A stretch of 64,000 nt of DNA. Origin: Flammeovirgaceae bacterium. GTDB taxonomy: Bacteria; Bacteroidota; Bacteroidia; Cytophagales; Cyclobacteriaceae. Shown here piece after piece: positions 15,492 to 22,440 of the stretch. The stretch lies in the NCBI GenBank assembly GCA_020635915.1, contig JACJYU010000001.1, positions 1,774,501 to 1,838,500 of the forward strand. The letters are read 5' to 3'. The notes beneath the pieces were generated by a model that worked only from the letters and a program-made list of their open reading frames with translations, ran no database searches and had not been told where the DNA came from. Every line of letters starts with the position of its first letter. Within the stretch, counting starts at the first letter, position 1. The position numbers were made by a program, and so were the translations under genes.

Positions 15492-18218
15492 TTACTCGCC
15501 CGTCAACGCATCGGTCGGGTTGGAGTTGGCTGCTTTGATCGATTGATAGCCCATGGTGAGCCATGCCACAAGAAAGGCAAGGCTACCGGACAGGGCATAA
15601 ACGTCCAGGCCGATTTCGGTTTTGTAGGCGTACCCTTTGAGCCACCACTCCACGCTGTACCAGGCAAGGGGAATGGCAATAACAAAAGCGATGGCAATGA
15701 GTTTGCCGAATTCTTTTGATAACAACAATACGATGCTGCTTACCGATGCACCAAGCACTTTGCGGATTCCAATTTCCTTGGCGCGTTGTTCGGCTGTAAA
15801 TGCAGTGAGTGCAAATAATCCCAGGCAGGCAATGATTATGGCAAGTCCGGCAAAAAAAATGAAGATTTTTCCAAGCCTATCTTCTGCAGCGTACATGCTC
15901 CCAAAATCGTCATCCAAAAAAGAGTATTGAAAAGGCTGCCCAGGAGCCATCGATTTCCAGCTACCTTCTATGAATTGAATAACATCCTGAACATCTTTCG
16001 CACGAAACCTGAAAGACACACTTCCATCACTCTTTCCTACAAAAAGGCCAAGGGGGGTTATGCCTTCTCGCATGGTGGAGAAATGAAAATTTTCAACTAC
16101 TCCCACGATAGTCCATGATTTAGTATTGTTAGGATCAGGGGAACCATCGGATAACGACCCATCCAGCGTGCTGATCCGCCTGCCGATAGGATCGCCATCA
16201 AAACCAAATTGGTTTACAGCGGCTTCATTCAAAATTACAGCGGACGAGTCGGAAGGAAAATCAAGGGAAAAGTCTCTTCCCTCCAGAATATTCATTCCAA
16301 AAGTTTTTATGTAATCCTGATCAACCTTCCAGTTTTGCATGCTTACCATATTTTCGGGAGAGGGATCACTGCCTTCTTTCCAGTATGGATTATCACTTCT
16401 TGATGAGTTTCCATTTTCAACGGGGAGGTAGCCAGAGATAGTGCCCTTTAGGATATTGCTATTTTTTAAAACCTCCTGCTTAAAACTCTCTACCTTATTG
16501 GGGCGCAGTGCGTAAGCATCCTGAACGACAATTACCTGATCTTTATTAAAACCCAGTTTTTTTGTTTGAATGTATTCCAACTGTCGGTTAACAGCAATTG
16601 CCCCCACAATGAGAAAAATAGAAATGACAAATTGAAAAACAACCAGGCCACTTCTTACCAATCCGCTTTTCATTCCATGGGAAGCTTTGCCTTTCAAAAC
16701 ATCTACTGGCTTAAACGCGGACAGGAAAAACGAAGGATAAATACCGGCAATTATACCCACCAGCAATGCTGCACTGACCAGGAGGAGATAAAAAATGGGG
16801 TTGTCAAAAGGAATATGAAGTTGTTTTAGTGCCAGACCGTTGAAAACCGGAAGGGCAAGTTGCACCAGTACTATAGCAATGAAGAACGCCAAGAGGGTCA
16901 CCAGTGTTGACTCCAATAAAAACTGACGAACCAAATAAGACCGAGCGGAACCCATAACTTTGCGCACGCCCACTTCTTTTGACCGGTTGCTGGACCTTGC
17001 CGTGCTCAGGTTCATGAAATTAATGCAAGCTATCCCCAGGATAAACAGGGCTACGATAGCCAGAAGATAAACATAAGTAATGCTGCCATTAGGTTCAAGC
17101 TCAGCCTTGGCATCGGAATGCAAATGAATATCGAGTAAGGGCATTAGCGTCATCTCGTATATGTTTCCCGCTTCCCTGAATTTTTCCAGTGTGAATTCGG
17201 AGCCTAATGCCTGCGCAATTTGTGGGCCAATGTATTTGGTCAAAAATTCTGGCAATTTGTTTTCAAAAGCGTTAGCGTCAGCACCTTCCTTTAATAGAAG
17301 GTAGGTGTTGAAATTGTTGCTAAGATAGGCCGTTGATTGTGCCTCTCTGGCCACAGGCCAGTCACCCACCATGGCAATCAAAATGTCGAAATGAAAGTGG
17401 GAAGCAGTTGGGATGTCTTCAAAGACAGCAGTGACTTTTGCATTGTATTTGTTATCCAGTATCATCGTTTTTCCCAAAGCGCTTTCATTGGGGAAATGTT
17501 TTTGCGCTGTCCGCTTGCTGATGGCAATGCTAGCAGGCTCTTTTAGTGCAGTATGGGGATTTCCTTCGAGCACTTTAACTGAGAAAATTTTAAAAAAGGT
17601 GCTATCGGTCCAAATCACATTATTTTCTTTAATGTTTTCTGTGCCATTTTCAGGTCTTACGAGATAAGATCCATAACTGCGAAACCTTACCGTGGCTTCT
17701 ACTTCTGGATAATCCTGAAGGAGTGTGTATCCGCTGGGTGCAGAGCTCGTAGCCAGTTCAAGATGATTACCACCAAATTTTATTTCATTATTGATTCGAT
17801 ATATGCGATCTGCTTTTTCATTATAGGTGTCATAACTGAGCTCATCGATGATGAACAAAGTGATTAACAGGCAGGCGGAAACTCCAATGGCAAGACCAGC
17901 AATATTGATGAAAGAATAGAAGCTATGTTTCCTTAGATTGCGTAATGCTATAGTGAGATAATTTTTGATCATAAAATTTTTGTTTTTATTTTCTTCATTT
18001 AAGGTCAGTTGCTGGACACCGCGAAGACCGGAAGTATTTCCAAATGATTTCAAAACTTCCTGATAGGCATCTATAAAATTTTTTCCCTGTTCCATTTCAT
18101 TTTCCACGCTGGAACAAATGTGATCGACTAACTCGTTTTGCAAGGGCTCATAGACTAGGCCCCGGTAGTGGAGGTCTTTGATAATATAATTAATATGTTC
18201 GCTGGTAAGCTGGGGCAT
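15492..18218 (-). CDS. FtsX/MacB-type ABC transporter permease with N-terminal extension
   Basis: A 908-aa permease with two MacB_PCD/FtsX halves. The N-terminal 80 or so residues are a soluble prefix absent from the other permeases in the window, beginning LTSEHINYIIKDLHYRGL and containing ELVDHICSSVE. Then follow the first TM helix (FYSFINIAGLAIGVSACLLITLF), a periplasmic core, the FtsX block with YLLAIVALFILGIACINFMNLSTARS and RSKEVGVRKVMGS, and a second core ending in FtsX (RAKEIGIRKVLGASVSSIV). No ATPase is adjacent, so it must pair with a distant one. It starts 3 bp after the PadR stop: the classic PadR-permease operon. The region is lower in GC than its surroundings. Confidence 0.9.
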   Translation of the reverse strand: MPQLTSEHINYIIKDLHYRGLVYEPLQNELVDHICSSVENEMEQGKNFIDAYQEVLKSFGNTSGLRGVQQLTLNEENKNKNFMIKNYLTIALRNLRKHSFYSFINIAGLAIGVSACLLITLFIIDELSYDTYNEKADRIYRINNEIKFGGNHLELATSSAPSGYTLLQDYPEVEATVRFRSYGSYLVRPENGTENIKENNVIWTDSTFFKIFSVKVLEGNPHTALKEPASIAISKRTAQKHFPNESALGKTMILDNKYNAKVTAVFEDIPTASHFHFDILIAMVGDWPVAREAQSTAYLSNNFNTYLLLKEGADANAFENKLPEFLTKYIGPQIAQALGSEFTLEKFREAGNIYEMTLMPLLDIHLHSDAKAELEPNGSITYVYLLAIVALFILGIACINFMNLSTARSSNRSKEVGVRKVMGSARSYLVRQFLLESTLVTLLAFFIAIVLVQLALPVFNGLALKQLHIPFDNPIFYLLLVSAALLVGIIAGIYPSFFLSAFKPVDVLKGKASHGMKSGLVRSGLVVFQFVISIFLIVGAIAVNRQLEYIQTKKLGFNKDQVIVVQDAYALRPNKVESFKQEVLKNSNILKGTISGYLPVENGNSSRSDNPYWKEGSDPSPENMVSMQNWKVDQDYIKTFGMNILEGRDFSLDFPSDSSAVILNEAAVNQFGFDGDPIGRRISTLDGSLSDGSPDPNNTKSWTIVGVVENFHFSTMREGITPLGLFVGKSDGSVSFRFRAKDVQDVIQFIEGSWKSMAPGQPFQYSFLDDDFGSMYAAEDRLGKIFIFFAGLAIIIACLGLFALTAFTAEQRAKEIGIRKVLGASVSSIVLLLSKEFGKLIAIAFVIAIPLAWYSVEWWLKGYAYKTEIGLDVYALSGSLAFLVAWLTMGYQSIKAANSNPTDALTGE

Positions 18219-18221
18219 GGT

Positions 18222-18584
18222 CTAGGCAATTTGTACTTGTAATACAGCGGACATGGTTTTGATAAAATCTTTGAATTCCATTATCCTCTCTTTCACCAGG
18301 CTTTTTCCCGTTACTGTAATCGTATAGTATTTGCGCACGCGCTTGCCCATCAATACCGTCTCTGTTTGTAATAGCCCATCTGCCTCTAATTTATGGAGGG
18401 TTGGATACAAGGCGCCCTCAGTAAGAAGGATCCTGCCTAGAGAAAGCCCCTTTACCTTTTGGGTGATTTCGTAGCCGTACATCTTACCATTGTCTTTTAA
18501 TACTTTGAGCAGGATGGTCTGCAGCGTTCCTTTTAATAGTTCGGGTGAATGCATAAGGGATCGATACATAAGAGAATTATGCAT
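18222..18584 (-). CDS. PadR-family transcriptional regulator
   Basis: A winged-helix regulator of 120 aa. It has the PadR core: LLKGTLQTILLKVLKDNGKMYGYEITQKVK, the recognition segment LTEGALYPTLHKLEADGLLQTE, and the wing RKYYTITVTGK. ATG 18584 gives 10 extra residues; ATG 18554 (MHSPELLKG) is more typical of the family. It precedes the permease by 3 bp and probably represses this operon, being titrated by an unknown ligand or membrane stress. The upstream region has a loose dyad CTGGG...CCCAG (18609-18627). Confidence 0.9.
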   Translation of the reverse strand: MHNSLMYRSLMHSPELLKGTLQTILLKVLKDNGKMYGYEITQKVKGLSLGRILLTEGALYPTLHKLEADGLLQTETVLMGKRVRKYYTITVTGKSLVKERIMEFKDFIKTMSAVLQVQIA

Positions 18585-18712
18585 GTAAGACGCAGAATTG
18601 TGCGCTGGGTTGCATATTCCCAGTAGAATAATTGGCAGATGCCCATTTTTCGACTGTTTTGCTATATTATCCCTATTTAAAGCGTTAAATTCACCATTGT
18701 GAAATTGCGAGC

Positions 18713-19492
18713 ATGAGAAAGACGGTCTATCTGGCTATTGTTTTGTTTGTGGTGTGGTGCGTGGCCTGCTCCATTTGGTATCTTTTTTCTGTAAAAGGAT
18801 TGACTACTGATCCGGCTACGTTTAACGGAACAAGCAATGCCATAGCGATTATTGAAATTCTGTTTATGACGCTGGGCGCATTTTTGATTGGTTTCCTTGC
18901 GGCCTATTACCTGCAGGAAGGGGCACTCAAAAAGTGGAGGTCCGCCTTCTTTTCCGCAGAGCATGAAAAAAAGGATTTGCAATACACCGCGCGTGCCCTG
19001 GCGATGGAGAAGCAAAGCCTGCTGAACGAAAAATCCTACCTGGAACTTCAATATAAAAGCGAACTGGCGGCAAGGGCCCAGCACAACCAACAGCTGGAGG
19101 CAAAAGCAGGGCAAACGGCCCGGGAACTGGAAGAACAAAAGGAACGGGAAGCGCAGTTGAGGGGGGAATTGGACGAGCTGCGGCCCAAAGCGGAACAGTT
19201 GGGCGCGGAAGTTTCGCACCTTCGCTTTAAGGTAAAGCAACTCGAGTATGAAAACCAAAGCAAGTCCGAGCTGCGGGTCCCCAAGGAAGACGAGATCAGC
19301 GACCTCACCCAAATACAGGGCATAGGGCCTGCCATTTCGCGCAAGCTGTACGCCATGGGCATCTACTCTTTTAAGCAGATCAGCCAATTCGACAAAAACA
19401 TGATCGATCAGGTGGGCAAGGCACTCAAATACTTTCCCGACCGCATACTGCGCGATGACTGGGTAGGGCAGGCCCGAAAGCTTAGCCGCTGA
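18713..19492 (+). CDS. Membrane protein with coiled coil and C-terminal helix-hairpin-helix domain
   Basis: A 259-aa protein with two N-terminal transmembrane helices (about residues 5-26 and 44-66). A Glu/Lys/Gln-rich coiled coil covers about 80-190. The C-terminal domain starts DEISDLTQIQGIGPAISRKLYAMGIYSFKQISQFD, a helix-hairpin-helix of the type in flap-endonuclease-like proteins and in ribosomal L21-type extensions. The HhH motif usually binds DNA or RNA without sequence specificity. This architecture resembles a nucleoid- or envelope-tethering protein, but the function is not known. It is divergent from padR. Confidence 0.8.
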   Translation: MRKTVYLAIVLFVVWCVACSIWYLFSVKGLTTDPATFNGTSNAIAIIEILFMTLGAFLIGFLAAYYLQEGALKKWRSAFFSAEHEKKDLQYTARALAMEKQSLLNEKSYLELQYKSELAARAQHNQQLEAKAGQTARELEEQKEREAQLRGELDELRPKAEQLGAEVSHLRFKVKQLEYENQSKSELRVPKEDEISDLTQIQGIGPAISRKLYAMGIYSFKQISQFDKNMIDQVGKALKYFPDRILRDDWVGQARKLSR

Positions 19493-19594
19493 CCCCTGCC
19501 TGACGAGGGTCATGGCCGGTCCTTGTGCACCATGACAACGCTCATTGGCAAGGGAAAAGATGTTGGCTAAGATTGCATCTTGTTGACAAAGGGA

Positions 19595-20077
19595 ATGGTA
19601 AAGGAAATGGAGGGCGGGCCGGCAGGCCAACAGGCGATGGGCTCGGCCCCCATGCGCCAGCTTAGGGAAATATTAATCAACCACCACCGGTTTGTAAGGG
19701 AAACCGTGCCCCTGATACAGGAGCTGCTCCATTTGCTGACCGCCCACCATGTGCATGGCCACCCCGAGCTGGCCTGTATGGGGGATAAATTTTCGGTGCT
19801 TGCCGAAGAACTTTATTTGCAAATAAAAAAAGAAGAGGAGGGCTTGCTTCCGCTGTTGGAGCGCCACCAGGATGAACGGGCACACCGCCACATCCGGGTG
19901 AACACGGCCCATGAACACGCCTTTTTAAAAGGCCTCCTCAGGGACATCCGGCACCTAAGCCAGGGCTACCATTGCCCTGCCAGCGCCTGCAAAGTGTATG
20001 GCCTTGCCTACCAAAGGCTGCGCGATTTCGATGCACAGCTGACATCGTACCTGGATACGGAAGGCTGCTTTCAATAA
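19595..20077 (+). CDS. Hemerythrin-domain protein (RIC/ScdA C-terminal type)
   Basis: A 160-aa di-iron hemerythrin-type four-helix bundle. Metal ligand positions fit the repair-of-iron-centres family: ILINHHRFVRETVPLI, the HGHPEL segment, LYLQIKKEEEGLLPLL and a further AHEHAFLKGLLRDI. The N-terminal ScdA domain usual in RIC is absent, so this is a stand-alone bundle. Family members help repair iron-sulfur clusters damaged by nitric oxide. An upstream TTG pair (19580) is open; ATG 19595 is preferred, and ATG 19607 is possible. It is followed by a small protein gene in the same direction. Confidence 0.8.
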   Translation: MVKEMEGGPAGQQAMGSAPMRQLREILINHHRFVRETVPLIQELLHLLTAHHVHGHPELACMGDKFSVLAEELYLQIKKEEEGLLPLLERHQDERAHRHIRVNTAHEHAFLKGLLRDIRHLSQGYHCPASACKVYGLAYQRLRDFDAQLTSYLDTEGCFQ

Positions 20078-20171
20078 TTTATTGTCTTTTCCCAAAACGG
20101 TTGGCCGGCAGGCCATGTGGGAGGCGGGGTGATACGACCGGGGCAAGCCGGAAAAAGCTTACCTTTATCCC

Positions 20172-20444
20172 ATGGAAACCTACAGCGAAAACGCAAAGTC
20201 GGGGGTGCACCTTTACGAAACCGGTGACGACTATATCACCATTCGTTTTCACAATGCTTCTTACGATTACAAATTCACCTACGAAAGTGCCGGGCAGGTG
20301 GCGGTGGAGGTGATGAAAAAGCTGGCGGCACAGCGCAGCGGGCTGAGCACGTATATCTCCACGCAGGTGAAGGACCGGTATGCTTCCAAGACGCCCGTGA
20401 AAGGGGACGACAAGACCCATTTTATGAACATCAAGTTTGAGTAG
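20172..20444 (+). CDS. Small KTSC-like protein
   Basis: A 90-aa soluble protein. The pattern DDYITIRFHNASYDYKFTYESAGQVAVEVMKKLAAQRSGLSTYISTQVKDRYASK looks like the KTSC family, which has a beta-hairpin with an aromatic-rich strand and a helical part. I recognise this only by general pattern, so the family call is tentative. It starts 94 bp after the hemerythrin gene and may share its transcript. Confidence 0.55.
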   Translation: METYSENAKSGVHLYETGDDYITIRFHNASYDYKFTYESAGQVAVEVMKKLAAQRSGLSTYISTQVKDRYASKTPVKGDDKTHFMNIKFE

Positions 20445-20600
20445 GGCGCCCTTTGAAGTTAATGGGGAGTGCGGATTGAAGAAGTGAGGTTGCCCAGCAT
20501 GAAAACAGAGCAGATGCAGAAGCATAAAAATGGGATTGAGGCAAGGCTTGTTTCCTCGAATAAAGGCCTAAAAACATCAAATATTGCGTTTCCAAAATAG

Positions 20601-21191
20601 ATGGAAAGGGGAAAATTCAAAAACAAATACCGCATTGCCTCTGCCCGCGCCCCGTTTTGGGATTACGGTTGGAATGCCGCGTATTTTGTAACCATCTGTA
20701 CCCAAAACAGGGAATGTTGGTTTGGCAATGTGGTCAATGGTTTGATGGATTTATCGCCTATTGGCCATATTGCCAATTCATGTTGGCACGAAATACCCAA
20801 CCATTTTCCATTCGTGGTATTGGGCGCGCATATTGTTATGCCCAATCACGTACACGGGATGGTGATAATTGACAAACCGGATGATGGCCAGAACGATGGC
20901 CGCAACGTAGGGACGCAAAATTTTGCGTCCCTACAACCCGGTGCAGCCCCATCATCCAAATGCAAAAAACCCAAAAATCAATTCGGCCCGCAAACCAAAA
21001 ATTTGGCATCCATTGTTAGGGGTTTTAAAATCGGGGTCACCAAAAATGCAAGGCAAATAAATCCAAATTTTGCCTGGCAACCGCGATACCACGATCATAT
21101 TGTTCGTGATGACCAATCATTTGAAAGAATTACAGGATACATTTTTAATAATCCAGCCAAATGGCGGGAGGATAAATTTTACAGCACCTAA
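20601..21191 (+). CDS. REP-associated tyrosine transposase (RAYT, Y1_Tnp)
   Basis: A 196-aa HUH-type single-stranded DNA transposase. It has the YFVTICTQNRECWFGNV start of the fold, the HUH metal motif in VMPNHVHGMVII, and the C-terminal catalytic tyrosine region YHDHIVRDDQSFERITGYIFNNPAKW. RAYTs mobilise or maintain REP palindromes. Here the linker between the HUH motif and the tyrosine helix (about residues 103-111) is itself encoded by a 28-bp palindrome. The gene is complete with no frameshift. It is flanked by a further hairpin at 21208-21240. Host-domesticated or active status cannot be decided from one copy. Confidence 0.88.
   Translation: MERGKFKNKYRIASARAPFWDYGWNAAYFVTICTQNRECWFGNVVNGLMDLSPIGHIANSCWHEIPNHFPFVVLGAHIVMPNHVHGMVIIDKPDDGQNDGRNVGTQNFASLQPGAAPSSKCKKPKNQFGPQTKNLASIVRGFKIGVTKNARQINPNFAWQPRYHDHIVRDDQSFERITGYIFNNPAKWREDKFYST
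20907..20934. repeat. 28-bp perfect palindrome inside the RAYT gene
   Basis: The half-site GTAGGGACGCAAAA (20907-20920) is followed directly by its exact reverse complement TTTTGCGTCCCTAC (20921-20934). It keeps the reading frame, encoding VGTQNFASL. The repeat is of the REP-like kind seen widely in Bacteroidota genomes. Confidence 0.85.
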
Positions 21192-21207
21192 AAGCACAAA
21201 TAGATGA

Positions 21208-21240
21208 TTTGTTAGGGAAAACCCTTTCGATCCTAACAAA
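21208..21240. repeat. Hairpin downstream of RAYT
   Basis: TTTGTTAGG (21208-21216) pairs with CCTAACAAA (21232-21240) across a 15-nt loop. It may be a terminator or the element recognised by the neighbouring transposase. There is no T-run, so a terminator is less likely. Confidence 0.45.
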
Positions 21241-21312
21241 CAACCTGCGTGGTGCCGTGAGCACGGGTGGCCAATACCCATTAAAAATTTTTCAAAAAAA
21301 ATTCACGGTCCC

Positions 21313-21392
21313 GCGGCAGGGATAGAGGCATTTGTTTGAGCCCGAAGGGGGCGGTGCGCTGGCATGGCGAGTGCCGATAGCCCGGCTGCCGC
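21313..21392 (+). ncRNA. Candidate structured RNA element
   Basis: GCGGCAG (21313-21319) pairs with CTGCCGC (21386-21392). Inside, GG(G) pairs with CCC (21381-21383) and GGCA (21327-21330) with TGCC (21372-21375). These frame a symmetric internal loop, GATAGA-type on one side and GATAG on the other. An inner GCCC/GGGC hairpin follows. The shape recalls recurring Bacteroidota structured RNAs such as Flavo-1, but I cannot name it with certainty. It lies in the 309-bp RAYT-TRIC gap. Strand is uncertain; + is chosen because both neighbours are +. Confidence 0.4.
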
Positions 21393-21488
21393 CCAAATCG
21401 TATCAGTTTGTCAGGTATTTGTTATCCGATATTTCACACTGCTAACAATTAACCCACACCTAACAACCAATTGCATTCAACTAAAACC

Positions 21489-21496
21489 TACCTTTG
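21489..21496 (+). promoter_or_regulatory. -7 element directly before the TRIC gene
   Basis: TACCTTTG matches TAnnTTTG exactly, and the ATG follows only 4 nt later, which implies a leaderless or nearly leaderless transcript. No TTTG is found 18-20 nt upstream. Confidence 0.5.
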
Positions 21497-21500
21497 CGCC

Positions 21501-22109
21501 ATGGGCAACCTGCAATATGTTTTTGAGCTGCTGGGCACCTTGCTTTTTGCCATCAGCGGGGCGCTGGCGGTAAGGGACCGTGAGGCGGACCTCTTTGGCG
21601 CCACCTTCACGGGTTTCGTCACGGCCATCGGTGGGGGCACCTTGCGCGATATCATGCTGGGCAGCTACCCGCTCACGTGGATATCGGACATCCTTTTCCT
21701 CTACGCCATAATGCTGGGTGCATTGGTGGCCTACCTGTTTTTCAAATTCCTTGTACGCCTCAGCCGCACGTTTTTGTTTTTTGACGCCATGGGCATTTCC
21801 CTCTTTACCATTTTGGGCGTGGAAAAAGCATTGTCGCTGGGCGTGAGACCTGAGATAGCCGCCATCATGGGCATGTTCTCGGCCGTGATGGGTGGTGTGA
21901 TACGCGATACGCTCATCAACGAAACACCGGTGTTGTTCCGCAAGGAGATATACGCCACGGCCTGCCTGGGGGGAGCGGTGTGCTACCTGCTGCTCAACCG
22001 GTTTGAAGTGGCCCGCGATGCCAACCTGATGGTTTCCAGTGCCCTCATTTTTGTGGTGAGGATGGTGGCCGTGCGGTACAAGCTGGCGCTGCCCAACTTC
22101 AGGCGCTAA
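21501..22109 (+). CDS. TRIC-family cation channel protein (UPF0126/YadS-like)
   Basis: Inner-membrane protein of 202 aa with the duplicated three-helix TRIC domain. Each repeat carries a glycine-rich motif and conserved TLRD/TLIN-type signature (FTGFVTAIGGGTLRDIMLG and GMFSAVMGGVIRDTLINETPVLFRKEIYA). Bacterial TRIC homologues are potassium or cation channels. The first TM is FELLGTLLFAISGALAV. ATG 21501 begins MGNLQYVFELLG; a TTG at 21471 would add 10 unlikely residues. It is monocistronic. Confidence 0.9.
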   Translation: MGNLQYVFELLGTLLFAISGALAVRDREADLFGATFTGFVTAIGGGTLRDIMLGSYPLTWISDILFLYAIMLGALVAYLFFKFLVRLSRTFLFFDAMGISLFTILGVEKALSLGVRPEIAAIMGMFSAVMGGVIRDTLINETPVLFRKEIYATACLGGAVCYLLLNRFEVARDANLMVSSALIFVVRMVAVRYKLALPNFRR

Positions 22110-22128
22110 ACCACGGGGGCAGACAATT

Positions 22129-22245
22129 ATGTTTTCTGTAAGAAAATCCACTGTTGCACCGGGGGAATTCAATACTATTATGCCGTGGGCGATGTATGGA
22201 CAGATGGAAAGGGAAGACCTGGCAGCCATATATGCGCGTATTTAA
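22129..22245 (+). pseudogene. C-terminal remnant of a cytochrome-c-type protein
   Basis: A 38-codon ORF encodes SVRKSTVAPGEFNTIMP and WAMYGQMEREDLAAIYARI. This strongly resembles the C-terminal end of Bacteroidota class-I c-type cytochromes, where MPWxMYxxMxxEDLxAIY supplies the axial methionine. No CxxCH haem motif or signal peptide is left upstream. It is read as a decayed gene tail; expression is unlikely. Confidence 0.5.
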
Positions 22246-22313
22246 GAACAGTGTATCCTATAGAAAATAAAAATGGAAAGGTTTGTGCCTGCCAATTAGT
22301 ACATTAAAAGTTA

Positions 22314-22344
22314 AGTTCACTACAGGCACCGACCAGTTCACTAC
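22314..22344. promoter_or_regulatory. 10-bp direct repeats with 21-bp period
   Basis: AGTTCACTAC occurs at 22314-22323 and again at 22335-22344, exactly two helical turns apart, about 100 bp before the permease start. The spacing fits direct-repeat operators such as those of LytTR-type response regulators, though the sequence matches that consensus only partly. Confidence 0.4.
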
Positions 22345-22440
22345 CCAAGAGTTGATTGGAGTGACAGGATGATGGATTTTAATGGGCAAATCCCGTAACC
22401 ATTAGGCAGTGGGAGAGTAACCCTATGAAATGCATTGATC

